Below are positions 33,374 to 42,847 of a stretch of 53,754 nt of DNA, in pieces. Source of the DNA: CAYONM01 sp964405325 (GTDB lineage: Bacteria > Planctomycetota > UBA11346); the NCBI GenBank assembly GCA_964405325.1, contig CAYONM010000004.1, positions 1 through 53,754 on the forward strand, given 5' to 3'. Under the pieces are notes generated by a model. The model was not told the origin of the DNA and made no database searches. It worked only from the letters and a program-made list of their open reading frames with translations. The position numbers and the translations under genes were made by a program. Each line of letters opens with the position of its first letter. The stretch's first letter is position 1.

Positions 33374-34235
33374 GGTCGAATTCCAACCTTTTAGCGCGTT
33401 TCGGTCCCACCTGCTCGATGGCATGCATACGCTTGACCGGTCGATCGTACCAGAGCAGGGCCTCACCACGCCACCAGCGGCCCGTCAGTTTCTCCAGAGC
33501 GTATTGGCCGCGCTGCTCGATGGTCAATCGCACCGCCTCGTGGCCTTGCCAGGTGGTATCCTCGCGAACATAGACCTTACGCCCCAACCGTTTCTGCAGT
33601 CTCCCGTAAAAACTGAACAAGTCGTGATTCAGCAATAGGGTTTCCGGCAGGCCAAATCGGCGACGATGCAGATGCACGTGCTTCGGCCCTTCGAAGGCGA
33701 TGTGGACGTTGGCCGGGATCGCTTCGATTTCCACCGGCTCCCAATCGGCCGGCAGATTGGCCGTGATACCCAAGAGGCGCCAATGTCGCTGATCACCATC
33801 GTTGCGCTGGAAGGATTCCGCCATCGGTTGCAGAATCTGCTCCAGCTTGCCGCTGCAATAATCCAGGCAGAGCCAATGCAGCAGGATTTTGCGGTCAGGG
33901 AGATACCGGAACAGATGGCACGGATCACCGGGGGCATCCCAGGCCAAGATGAAGTCGCCGAACTCCTGGATATCCAAGCGTGAGAATTGTGCCACCCGAT
34001 CGGGCGCTTGCCGCTGCAACCAGTCCTTGTGCGCCGCTTCGGCGGTCCGCTTCAGATCCACCATCTGTTTGACCCGACGCCAGGCATAAATCCCCTGCAG
34101 GCCATGGCGGGAATGGAATTCCAACTCACCACGTTCGGTCCAATTCTTGTACCGGACACATTCCCAATCAGCAGGAACACGACCGTGCCACCACCACCAA
34201 CCGATCTCCTGGTCCACAGCCCGTGGCTGCTGCAT
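33360..34235 (-). CDS. Unknown soluble protein in the transport operon
   Basis: 291 residues, Trp- and Arg-rich, no signal peptide and no membrane segment. It starts MQQPRAVDQEIGWWWWHGRV and contains EFHSRHGLQGIYAWRRVKQM and HLHRRRFGLPETLLLNHDL. I do not recognise the family. It is translationally coupled on both sides: its ATG overlaps the ABC ATPase stop (TAATG), and its end overlaps the PqqD-like start. The position suggests it is an intracellular component or regulator of the transport system. The high aromatic content hints at a binding surface, but that is speculation. Confidence 0.72.
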   Translation of the reverse strand: MQQPRAVDQEIGWWWWHGRVPADWECVRYKNWTERGELEFHSRHGLQGIYAWRRVKQMVDLKRTAEAAHKDWLQRQAPDRVAQFSRLDIQEFGDFILAWDAPGDPCHLFRYLPDRKILLHWLCLDYCSGKLEQILQPMAESFQRNDGDQRHWRLLGITANLPADWEPVEIEAIPANVHIAFEGPKHVHLHRRRFGLPETLLLNHDLFSFYGRLQKRLGRKVYVREDTTWQGHEAVRLTIEQRGQYALEKLTGRWWRGEALLWYDRPVKRMHAIEQVGPKRAKRLEFDHVLP

Positions 34236-34975
34236 TACAGCTCCTCACCGCCAACGCTGCCAACCTTGATATCCAAATCGGACACGTTGTCGATGCGGTC
34301 AACCTCGCCGGCCTTGATCCAGATGATACGGTCGGAAGTCCGCAGCATTTTGTGATCGTGGGTGGCCGAGACCACGGTCACGCCAGTATCGACCGAAAGC
34401 TTCCTGAAGATCTCGATACAGGCGGCACCGGTTTTGGAGTCCAGGTTGGCGGTCGGCTCGTCGGCAAGCAAGATGCTGGGGTCGTTGGCCAGAGCACGGG
34501 CAATGGCAACCCGCTGCTGCTGACCGCCAGAAAGCTCCAGCGGCCGGTGCGTGATGCGATCACCCAGACCGACGTATTCCAGCACATCGGTCGCCCGCTT
34601 GGTAGCAAACTCCTCGTCGTGACCGAGAAAGGTGATCGGCAGCTTGACGTTATCCAAGGCGGTCAGGGACTGAATCAGGTTGTAGCTCTGGAAAACGTAG
34701 CCGATGTGCTTGCAGCGGAAATACGACAATTGCGATGGCGTCAAATCCGGCAGCGACACCGCACCCACCATAACCTCGCCGCCTGATGGCCGGTCCAGGG
34801 CGCCAATCATGTTGAACAGGGTCGACTTACCCGAACCCGACGGACCCATAATCGACACGTATTCGCCGCGGAAGATATCCAAATGAATATTACGCAGCGC
34901 GTAGACCTCCTCATCACCCAAGCGGTAGATCTTATTGACCCCACGAACCGAGATCAGGGTATTCTGGTCAGTCAT
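34235..34975 (-). CDS. ABC transporter ATP-binding protein (MacB/LolD-type), second of operon
   Basis: 246 residues from the ATG at 34975. Walker A GPSGSGKST at 44-52, Q-loop at Q96, signature LSGGQQQR at 148-155, Walker B ILLADEP around 168-174 and the switch His in SATHDH. The clade is the LolD/MacB/FtsE group that drives FtsX-type permeases in lipoprotein or peptide export. Its likely permease partner is one of the two FtsX proteins upstream in the operon. It starts 14 bp after the OPT-like gene stop. Confidence 0.93.
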   Translation of the reverse strand: MTDQNTLISVRGVNKIYRLGDEEVYALRNIHLDIFRGEYVSIMGPSGSGKSTLFNMIGALDRPSGGEVMVGAVSLPDLTPSQLSYFRCKHIGYVFQSYNLIQSLTALDNVKLPITFLGHDEEFATKRATDVLEYVGLGDRITHRPLELSGGQQQRVAIARALANDPSILLADEPTANLDSKTGAACIEIFRKLSVDTGVTVVSATHDHKMLRTSDRIIWIKAGEVDRIDNVSDLDIKVGSVGGEEL

Positions 34976-34989
34976 AGCACCCTCCCCGA

Positions 34990-36996
34990 TCAGTACGGCA
35001 ATGTACTGATCGACCCCTTCAAGAACACGATGCCGATACACAACATGCCGATCAGGCCGTAACCGCAGAAAAATCCGGCACTGATCACCGAGATGTGCTT
35101 CTTCCATTCCGGTCCGAATTTCGGCTCAAACACCACTTTGCCCAGCAGCGCACCGATGAATTGGACGGAGATGAAATAGATCGGCGCCCCCGACAGGCCC
35201 TTGACCATGCCGTAGAAAATCATCACCGGCGCCTGCAACAGGGTCAGCGTGCCAAAGAGCACTCCACCAGCACCGACACCGATGCCGATCTTGGTGAGGG
35301 ACAGGGCCTGGTCGAACTGACTGAACTCACCCAAGGTCGCACTCCACAGCAGACAGGCGTTCTTGGCCTCGAATTCCCAAACCTCCATGGTGTAAGGGTA
35401 GTTGGGCCCCGGAATGGGCGCCAAACTCCAGATGAAGCTCGAAAAACCGATGGTGGCGAGCAGGATGATCGGAAACAGCAAGGCCTCGGTCAGCCAGATG
35501 GAGTGGAAATTGGTGCCGGTCAATTCCGCCTGACGATAGGCAACGGTATGGATGCCGTAATTGGCCTTGGGAATAGGCAGGAACCAGATCGCCACGCCTT
35601 CATAGCCGGACAGGAGGAAGGACATCTCTCGAATGAAGGGGATTTCAATCACCTGACCAGCCAAGCCCTCCAAACGAGCGGTCACGTAGGAGATGATCGG
35701 CGTATACAAAAAGGCGTAGAACAACAGCACCATCATGATGCCGAAATGCCATTCGATCAGATAACCCGATACAGCCACAATCAGAACGCTGGTGCCGAAA
35801 TAACAGAGCAGAATCCAGAAGGTGGGAATATCGCCACGGCCTTCGGGAATCACCACCCTATCCTCGGGTGCATCGGTCGCCATGCTGCGCTTGCGCCGGA
35901 AGGCCGATGAAATGCCGATATAGGCCACCACCAGACTGATACCGATGGTGAAGCTGAAATAGAAGTCGACGTTGTTGGCGAACTGGGTTTCCACCAGGCT
36001 CATACCCGGCTGCCAGGTATTGCCGAGAATCGGCATGTTGTCGATGGTCACACCCTGGTCACCCAGCCAATACAGGAAAGGATTGACGAACACCAGGGCC
36101 ATGGCGCCAAGAAAGGACCCCAGCACCGCCCAGAAAGGCATCACCATGCCGAACATCAACTGACCGAAATCGAAACTGATTCCCAAGACCGCCGCTGGCA
36201 AGATATCCTCAATGTAGGGATTGAGATCGATGAAGGGCATCGGGAAAATCGAATAAGTCTGATTCAACAGCGGTCCGGACAGGGTCGGAATCGCCAGATA
36301 CAACAGACCGCCGACCATACCGATGGCACCGCCAATGGCGAACAAGCGCCAACGCAGGCTGTGTTCGCCCACCTTCTGTTCCTGATCCTCGGCCAGCGCC
36401 ATAATGCCCTGGGCACCCACCGGCGCCATGGGGAAGGGCAGACGTTCCACATCGGAGGCCTGTCTAAACAAACCGTAGCTGACCACCGCATGGTCCAGCT
36501 TGGTCATAAACATACGGAAGGCATACAAGGCAAGGAACGGCAGCCACGCCCAAGAGAAGAAACTCCGATCTTGATAGGCAGTGACATCGTTGGGATCAGG
36601 AGCAATCCAGCTGTGATCACCAAACAGATTGGTCAATCCCGCCGACACCGCCGCTTCCGATGAAACCACAAACTGCCGGAATAAGGGCGTGCCATGCACG
36701 TGCTGGGCGACAATCGCACCCGACAGATAAAACAGGATGAAGATCTCAGCCCGCGACAACATTTTGTTGGCACGCTTGGCGATCTCTATGAACAGGATCA
36801 CCGTCACCCACTGCGCCGCCGGTCCAATACCCATGCCGGCCATCAGTTCCATGTACAGCGCACCCGGAATCATCACCAGGGCGAGGAACATGGCGCCGAT
36901 GAAGGAGGACGCACGGAAACCCTTCTCGAAGGTCTTGGGGACCTCCATGATCTGGCGGAACTGCTCCAGTTCCTTGTCCTTATGGAATGCACTCAT
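34990..36996 (-). CDS. OPT-like multi-pass membrane transporter
   Basis: 668 residues, roughly 14-16 membrane helices (for example FIGAMFLALVMIPGALYMEL and VLLFYAFLYTPIISYVTARL). The overall style is that of the oligopeptide transporter (OPT)-like proteins annotated in planctomycetes and relatives. It probably moves a peptide or metal-peptide complex across the inner membrane, though no substrate motif is evident. The ATG overlaps the stop of the giant upstream gene (ATGA), so it is translated with it. A second, different OPT-related protein (809-type) heads the operon. Confidence 0.78.
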   Translation of the reverse strand: MSAFHKDKELEQFRQIMEVPKTFEKGFRASSFIGAMFLALVMIPGALYMELMAGMGIGPAAQWVTVILFIEIAKRANKMLSRAEIFILFYLSGAIVAQHVHGTPLFRQFVVSSEAAVSAGLTNLFGDHSWIAPDPNDVTAYQDRSFFSWAWLPFLALYAFRMFMTKLDHAVVSYGLFRQASDVERLPFPMAPVGAQGIMALAEDQEQKVGEHSLRWRLFAIGGAIGMVGGLLYLAIPTLSGPLLNQTYSIFPMPFIDLNPYIEDILPAAVLGISFDFGQLMFGMVMPFWAVLGSFLGAMALVFVNPFLYWLGDQGVTIDNMPILGNTWQPGMSLVETQFANNVDFYFSFTIGISLVVAYIGISSAFRRKRSMATDAPEDRVVIPEGRGDIPTFWILLCYFGTSVLIVAVSGYLIEWHFGIMMVLLFYAFLYTPIISYVTARLEGLAGQVIEIPFIREMSFLLSGYEGVAIWFLPIPKANYGIHTVAYRQAELTGTNFHSIWLTEALLFPIILLATIGFSSFIWSLAPIPGPNYPYTMEVWEFEAKNACLLWSATLGEFSQFDQALSLTKIGIGVGAGGVLFGTLTLLQAPVMIFYGMVKGLSGAPIYFISVQFIGALLGKVVFEPKFGPEWKKHISVISAGFFCGYGLIGMLCIGIVFLKGSISTLPY

Positions 36997-39900
36997 TTTT
37001 CGCTATCCATTTTTTGCGTGGTTTCGTCGATCAGGTAGGCCCGAGAGACATGACTGGCATCGTCGGCCTCGTGCACGGTCTGGCTGCAATAATGTGCCAC
37101 GGTCTCGGCCGGCAGGGAACGCCAAAGCAGGAACTGTTTGCGCAAGTCGGCGATGAAATGCCGGCTGCTGCGTTGCCAGGCAGCTGGCGAACCGTTTTCC
37201 AGCTCCAGATCCACCAACACCTCCTTGATGCCCTCGATATCCGAGTCTCGCGAGGATAAGCGGAAGCGCTGGAAAATACCCAGGTCGAAGGGCGCCAGGG
37301 AGACCTCGGCCTCCAAGGCGTAGTTGCCATGACCCAATTTCGGATGATCCGGCAGATGACGTATCCGGATTTCCGAGGCGGCAAAGCTGCCAAGCGAAGC
37401 GTCACCATGGTTGGCGAAATGCTCATGAATGAAACTGAGGATACCCACCATGTCTCCGGCGGAGACCGTGAAGGGAAACAGAAAGTGCAGTCGGCGGCCA
37501 TCGGGCTTGGGCATCTTCCATTTTCGAGCCACGCCCGGATTGGCCGATTTGCCTGCCTGGATCGCCGGATAGATGGTGGACAGGATCACCGTCGCCATCA
37601 CCAGCAGGATCGTGTAGGTGGAGCTGAGGCTGGAGAAATTCATCTCCGGTGCCTGGAACCAGCCGTAGGCGGCAAACATCTTCAGGACCCAAGCCACCAC
37701 CTGACTGAACAGATACCCGCCGACGCCACCGACCACGGCATAAACTGAACTTTCCGCGAAGAACAGCGCGGCGACATTGGGCGGCGCCAGCCCCAGTGCC
37801 GAGAAGGTGAATATCTCGCGCTCGCGATCGACGATCGACCCCAGCAAGGAGGAGAATATGATCAGGCCACCAAGCAGCAACGGCACCAGCACCTCATCGA
37901 AACCGGACCCCTTGAAGGCCTCGGTGAAGAACATGCCGGTGGCACCGTGACCGCTCTTCACATAAACCGGATCAAGCAACAAAGTTGACAATAGACGGCC
38001 GTCAGCCTCCAGGTCCTGATCGCCGTTGGGGTACAGCATCAAAGCGTTGGTCAGACCAAGGTCCACATCCAGCAATTGCAGGTCCTGATACCGGACGATG
38101 GCACATTCCGCTGGCGACGACCACTGGAAGCTGCCGACATCGATCTTCTGCAAACTGTCGCTGGTGTTGGCACCGGCCGTCTGCTTGTTCTGCCGCAGGA
38201 TGGCCCGGAAATCCGGCGGCACCATGCGTGCCCCACCCATGTAGGACTGGCCTTGCAATTGAGTCACCGAGAACGAGCCGGCATAGGTGAAGGTGATACC
38301 GCGCAGCGACACCGCATCACCCTCCTGCAGTCCCAGACGATCGGCCAGGAAGGTGGCCAGGTAGATCGGTCGTGCCCCAGCCGGCAGATCCGGGCGCCAG
38401 TCGGCCAATAGTTTTCGCAGCCGTGGATTGGCGTCGGCCTCGGCGGGATCGAAGCCCAGCACCGCTCGCAAGGGCACCGAGGCGCCGGTCTCCTCCTGGG
38501 TCAGGGCCAACTCCAGGAAATCATTCGACGAGAAGGTGGGATCGAAAAACAGGGCACTGCGCCGATAGGACTCGTAACGGCCATCCATCTCGCGTTCCAC
38601 CGCTTCCAGCAGATGGTCGGGAATGCGCAACATGGTGGAACGACGGAATTCGATGCGATCGGCTCCATCGCCCTGGCCCAAATAGCTCTCGACCACGCCG
38701 ACCGAGGACGAGAAGGAGGCGAAAACCAGGATGGTGAAGGTCAATAGCACCACCGTGGCCGCGGTCAGAAAGGTCTTCAGCGGCCGATTACGCATACCGG
38801 AGATACCAATAAACACCGAAGCCATGGCCGTGGAGCTGTTGCTCTCGACATCGTGGCTCTTGGAGGCCAGCCCCTGCAGGGCCATCACCTCGACTTTGAA
38901 CTTGCCCATCACCACGTAGATCACCGAAGCGCTCATCATGATGATGACAAAGGCCAGGAAGATGGCGATGGGCGTGGCCGCCAGGCTGAAAGCCGGATGC
39001 AGCAGATACAACAGCACAAATGTACCCACGAAGACCACTCCGAAGCCAGCGATCTGGCGATAGATGCTGACCGCACCGATCACCAGGCGTTCAATGGCGA
39101 AGGCGAATGGGATCGAGAGCAACAGCAGAATGACCACTGCCTTGACCATATCGTCAGCCACCTGCCGTACCGGTTCGTAGGCACGGTATTCGTGGGTCAG
39201 GGCAATCAGCTTCTTGCTGTCCTGCTGCGACCACAAGCCGCTGGCAGCGGCAGCAGCGGCCTGATCGCGATAATCCCCAGCGGTGGCGTGCAGCGTTTCG
39301 GCGGCATCGTTGATGATGTTCTTCTCCCGCAGCACCTCCAAACGCTGTTCGTTGAGCATCGACAGATCCCGGGTCGCCTGAGCCGTGGTATCGAGTCGCA
39401 CCAGATCAGCCGCCGCATTGCTGAGCCCCCGAAACACTGGCTCGCTGGTTCCTTTGATGAGATCCGTCTTGATCTGGGTGCCCAGCAGAATCAGGCCATC
39501 GGAGACATGCTTCCAGGTGGCATCCGCCTGGCTCATGTGCAGATGACCGTTGTTGACGTTGATGCTGCCCGTATCCAGTTTGGGCGAGAACCGAGCATTG
39601 GTCGCCCCCACCAGAAACTGGGGATTGATCATCATGTCGTATTCGCCGGGAACGAAACTTGGCTCGAAATAGCCGCCATGACCATAGTGCAGCTGCACCT
39701 TGGTCGACTGGCCGGAAATATGGCTCGGGCTCCGATATTCGATGTGGCCGTGCTCATCATAGGCAATGGCCCGAGTATTGCGCTGTTGCAAACGACCGCT
39801 GATATTCGGGTCGAAAATGAAGCCGAAACTGTTGACCCGGGTCAAGGTGCCGGTCAGGTAGCCCGGCAGGCTCATACGATGACCAGAATTACCGGAATCC

Positions 39901-42047
39901 ATTACCGCCAGGGCACCGCGCGCCGGCCCGGCGATATCGCTTCCTCCTTTGACATAATATTGAAACAACAAACCGTTTCGTTCGCCGCCGGCATCGTGCC
40001 GATACACCGCGCGATCGCCGAAACGGGCCCGACGACTGCGATACCCCAGGGACAGGTCGGCATGATTGCAGGCCACGCCAAGCACCGTCGTCATCTGTGG
40101 CAGCAGCGACCGCAGGTCGGTGTGGCTGCGCACCGGCAACTCATCCAATTCGTAGCCGCCGACCGAGCAGAGACTATAGGCGTTGACCCCTGCCGCCTGC
40201 GCCGCAGTAGCCGGATTGCTGCGCAGCATTGGCGCGCAGTAGCTGTCGGGCCGCACGCTCAATTCGCAGGCGGCACGATGCAGGGCAGCGGCGGCCCATT
40301 GGTTCTGGTAGACCTGATCGTACAGACGGCGCCAGGTGATCAGATGGCGACGGAAAGCCCCGATATTGAACTGGCCACCGCCCCCATCGACCAAACCGTG
40401 CGACAATAACGGACCACTGAGATTGAACAGCCACGGCCGTTCCGCCGAGGTGAAATCCAGGTGATAATGGCAGATGGGCACTGCATGCCGGACCTGCCGC
40501 ATCAACGCACGCGTACTCTGGACATGCTCGGCCAAGCGCCGGGACTCGGCGATGGAGTCCTGCAGGGCCTGGTGGGCATACTGGACCAGACGCTCGAAAT
40601 ATTCCTCGTCGCTGATCTTCCGAACAATGATCTGCCGGTTCATGTCGTTCCAGCGGCGTTTGACCAGCTTTTGACCGGTTTCGCCGTCCTCACCTGCGAT
40701 ATGCCGATCGATGCGGTCCATCTCGGCCTGCAAGACGACCAGTCTTGCTTCCAAATCCTGCCGTTCGTCCGGCAGCATGCGGTCACCGCGTGCCTTGATC
40801 GCCCGCTCGACCTCCAAAATGTCGTTCTGGATCCGTTTGCGCTCGCGATAGGCGAGGGAGATCTCATAATTGATCTCGTTGCGTTTGTCCTCGACCGACC
40901 GGCGCAAAAGCCGGATCACGTCGAAATAACCAGAATAACCGCTGTCCTTGATGAAATCCGTTTGGCCCAGGAAGTCGATATGCCTGCCGGACTCCTCGGC
41001 ATCGGCCAGGTAATCGCGGATCAGGCGCGCCGGCTCGTCCTGCATGTCGTCGAAAACCACCGGGTCGTCGGGGATCTGATCGAAACCGTAGTACAGATGC
41101 CGCATACCCTCTTCTGCGGCCATGTGCGCACCGAGGAAGACCGCCAGCACATCGCGTTTGGTCCCCTGCCGTTTCAGATCGTGCAGCAATTGCGCCAACA
41201 TCGCGACATTGGCCAATTGCCGCTGCTGCGGTGCCAGGCTGGGCACCAGACCGATGGTATCCAGGGTCGCCGACAGCACGACCATTTCCGGTTTGCTCTG
41301 ATCAAAAACCGTGCCCTCGCCAGGCACATGCACCCATAGATTGGTCGCGACTCGATCCTCCCAGGCGCAATCGAGCCGCAGTGAGCCATCCTGCCGACGG
41401 TTGTCCAACAAGCCCAGGCGTTTGGCGACCGGCCGCTCCACGAACACCACTGGCGTCCCGTACGCCGGCTGTCCCCGCATAACCTCCGCCAAGCGGGTCT
41501 GCTGATTGCCCACCAGTACGATAGCCCTGGCACCGACGCGCATCGCCTCGGCCAAGCCACGGCTGCCGAGTTCCAACACCACGATATTATCCGCAACCGG
41601 CTTGCCGTCGAAATCTTTGCTCGCACCATCTCCGCAATACACCAGTTTGCCGGAGATCGTCTCACCGTGGGTATTGGGCAGATCACCAATGCGCGGCGGC
41701 ACCCAGGCGTGTACTTCGCCAACCAGCTTGCCATCCACCTCGAACACACACTCGGTCGCCACCGGTACCAGGGTATCGAAGGTCTGTCGTTCGCTTTCAA
41801 GCCCAGCGTCCGACAAGGCCGCTTCCAGGACCTGCAGCGCCTGTTCGTAGGCCTCGGACCCCGGTTGCCGATGCGGCTGGTCGTGCAATTCCTGATAGAT
41901 CCGATGGTAGATATCCTCGGCCGCACCGAGTCCCGCCAACGACCAGACCAGAGCCAGGACCATGACGATCAACCGGGTCAGGCCCATCGGTATCTTCACC
42001 GCAATGACATCCATACGATCTCGCGTCCTTCGTCCATCAGTGCTCAT
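36993..42047 (-). CDS. Giant fusion: degenerate M28 peptidase/PA domain + FtsX permease
   Basis: 1,684 residues from the ATG at 42047 (GGGTGG upstream; 42014 is an alternative). N-terminal membrane helix about 22-42. Residues about 45-330 resemble a PA domain inserted in an M28 peptidase (ISGKLVYCGDGASKDF, then MVVLSATLDTIGLVPS and FLGAHMAAEEGMRHLYYG). The zinc ligands are largely missing: the H-x-D is T-L-D and the D-D-N is replaced, so it is probably not an active peptidase. A coiled coil (about 380-480) and a long extracytoplasmic region (to about 960) follow. Several membrane helices (about 968-1120) and FtsX signatures (SIVDREREIFTFSALGL near 1395) form the permease, and a soluble domain ends the protein. 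Overlaps both neighbours. Confidence 0.85.
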   Translation of the reverse strand: MSTDGRRTRDRMDVIAVKIPMGLTRLIVMVLALVWSLAGLGAAEDIYHRIYQELHDQPHRQPGSEAYEQALQVLEAALSDAGLESERQTFDTLVPVATECVFEVDGKLVGEVHAWVPPRIGDLPNTHGETISGKLVYCGDGASKDFDGKPVADNIVVLELGSRGLAEAMRVGARAIVLVGNQQTRLAEVMRGQPAYGTPVVFVERPVAKRLGLLDNRRQDGSLRLDCAWEDRVATNLWVHVPGEGTVFDQSKPEMVVLSATLDTIGLVPSLAPQQRQLANVAMLAQLLHDLKRQGTKRDVLAVFLGAHMAAEEGMRHLYYGFDQIPDDPVVFDDMQDEPARLIRDYLADAEESGRHIDFLGQTDFIKDSGYSGYFDVIRLLRRSVEDKRNEINYEISLAYRERKRIQNDILEVERAIKARGDRMLPDERQDLEARLVVLQAEMDRIDRHIAGEDGETGQKLVKRRWNDMNRQIIVRKISDEEYFERLVQYAHQALQDSIAESRRLAEHVQSTRALMRQVRHAVPICHYHLDFTSAERPWLFNLSGPLLSHGLVDGGGGQFNIGAFRRHLITWRRLYDQVYQNQWAAAALHRAACELSVRPDSYCAPMLRSNPATAAQAAGVNAYSLCSVGGYELDELPVRSHTDLRSLLPQMTTVLGVACNHADLSLGYRSRRARFGDRAVYRHDAGGERNGLLFQYYVKGGSDIAGPARGALAVMDSGNSGHRMSLPGYLTGTLTRVNSFGFIFDPNISGRLQQRNTRAIAYDEHGHIEYRSPSHISGQSTKVQLHYGHGGYFEPSFVPGEYDMMINPQFLVGATNARFSPKLDTGSINVNNGHLHMSQADATWKHVSDGLILLGTQIKTDLIKGTSEPVFRGLSNAAADLVRLDTTAQATRDLSMLNEQRLEVLREKNIINDAAETLHATAGDYRDQAAAAAASGLWSQQDSKKLIALTHEYRAYEPVRQVADDMVKAVVILLLLSIPFAFAIERLVIGAVSIYRQIAGFGVVFVGTFVLLYLLHPAFSLAATPIAIFLAFVIIMMSASVIYVVMGKFKVEVMALQGLASKSHDVESNSSTAMASVFIGISGMRNRPLKTFLTAATVVLLTFTILVFASFSSSVGVVESYLGQGDGADRIEFRRSTMLRIPDHLLEAVEREMDGRYESYRRSALFFDPTFSSNDFLELALTQEETGASVPLRAVLGFDPAEADANPRLRKLLADWRPDLPAGARPIYLATFLADRLGLQEGDAVSLRGITFTYAGSFSVTQLQGQSYMGGARMVPPDFRAILRQNKQTAGANTSDSLQKIDVGSFQWSSPAECAIVRYQDLQLLDVDLGLTNALMLYPNGDQDLEADGRLLSTLLLDPVYVKSGHGATGMFFTEAFKGSGFDEVLVPLLLGGLIIFSSLLGSIVDREREIFTFSALGLAPPNVAALFFAESSVYAVVGGVGGYLFSQVVAWVLKMFAAYGWFQAPEMNFSSLSSTYTILLVMATVILSTIYPAIQAGKSANPGVARKWKMPKPDGRRLHFLFPFTVSAGDMVGILSFIHEHFANHGDASLGSFAASEIRIRHLPDHPKLGHGNYALEAEVSLAPFDLGIFQRFRLSSRDSDIEGIKEVLVDLELENGSPAAWQRSSRHFIADLRKQFLLWRSLPAETVAHYCSQTVHEADDASHVSRAYLIDETTQKMDSEK

Positions 42048-42801
42048 GACCACCCATACTCGCTTTCTCGAGCTTCACATCGCTGCTGAGTTCGACCCGG
42101 TCGATGGCCCCATCATTGACCCAGATCATGCGATCCGAGACCGCCAGCATATCCGGATCGTGCGTGGCGCAGATGATGGTGACACCGTCGTCCTTATTCA
42201 GACTGAAGAGCAGTTCGTGGATCTCATGCCCGGTCTTGAAATCCAGATTGGCTGTCGGCTCGTCGCAGAGCAACAGGGATGGCGCGTTGGCCAGGGACCG
42301 AGCGATGGCGACACGTTGCTGCTGACCGCCAGACATCTCCTTGGGACGGTGGCTCCAGCGCTCGCCCAGGCCGACCCGTTCCAACAACTGCATACCCCGC
42401 TTGCGAGCATCATCGGCATGCATGCCGCCAAACACCATCGGCAAGGTCACGTTGTCCAGGGCGGTCATCACCGAGTTGAGATTGTAGCTCTGGAAGACAT
42501 AACCGATCTTGCGGCAGCGAAGATAGGCCAGTTCGTGCGCATTCAACTGCGCCATGTCCACCTCGTCGATGAACACGCGGCCAGCCGACGGTGAATCGAG
42601 TCCGCCCACCATATTGAAGAAGGTCGATTTGCCCGAACCCGACGGCCCCATGACGCAAACATATTCACCACGGTATATTTCCAACGACACGCCCTTGAGC
42701 GCGTGCGTGATGTCCGCGCCACGCTGATAGGTCTTTTTGACCCCATGCGCGCGCACCAACACATCTTTGCCTTGGGCATAGGCAACGGCATCGTAACTCA
42801 T
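42037..42801 (-). CDS. ABC transporter ATP-binding protein (MacB/LolD-type), first of operon
   Basis: 254 residues from the ATG at 42801. Walker A GPSGSGKST at 52-60, signature MSGGQQQR at 157-164, Walker B LLLCDEP around 176-182 and the switch His in CATHDP. A paralogue of the second ATPase of the operon (matching YVFQSYNL and TALDNVTLP stretches). It lies between the two FtsX-type permease genes and probably powers one or both. Its stop overlaps the giant fusion gene start by about 11 bp. Confidence 0.93.
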   Translation of the reverse strand: MSYDAVAYAQGKDVLVRAHGVKKTYQRGADITHALKGVSLEIYRGEYVCVMGPSGSGKSTFFNMVGGLDSPSAGRVFIDEVDMAQLNAHELAYLRCRKIGYVFQSYNLNSVMTALDNVTLPMVFGGMHADDARKRGMQLLERVGLGERWSHRPKEMSGGQQQRVAIARSLANAPSLLLCDEPTANLDFKTGHEIHELLFSLNKDDGVTIICATHDPDMLAVSDRMIWVNDGAIDRVELSSDVKLEKASMGGHEH

Positions 42802-42847
42802 GAAACACCTGCCTCCGGGTTCATCTCGTTCGTGTCGATCATCAGCA

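Noticed and set aside
38853..40409. Plus-strand open frame of 518 codons
   Set aside because: It lies antisense to the giant M28-FtsX fusion gene, is rich in His/Gln/Arg with no domain, and is a shadow of high-GC coding sequence.
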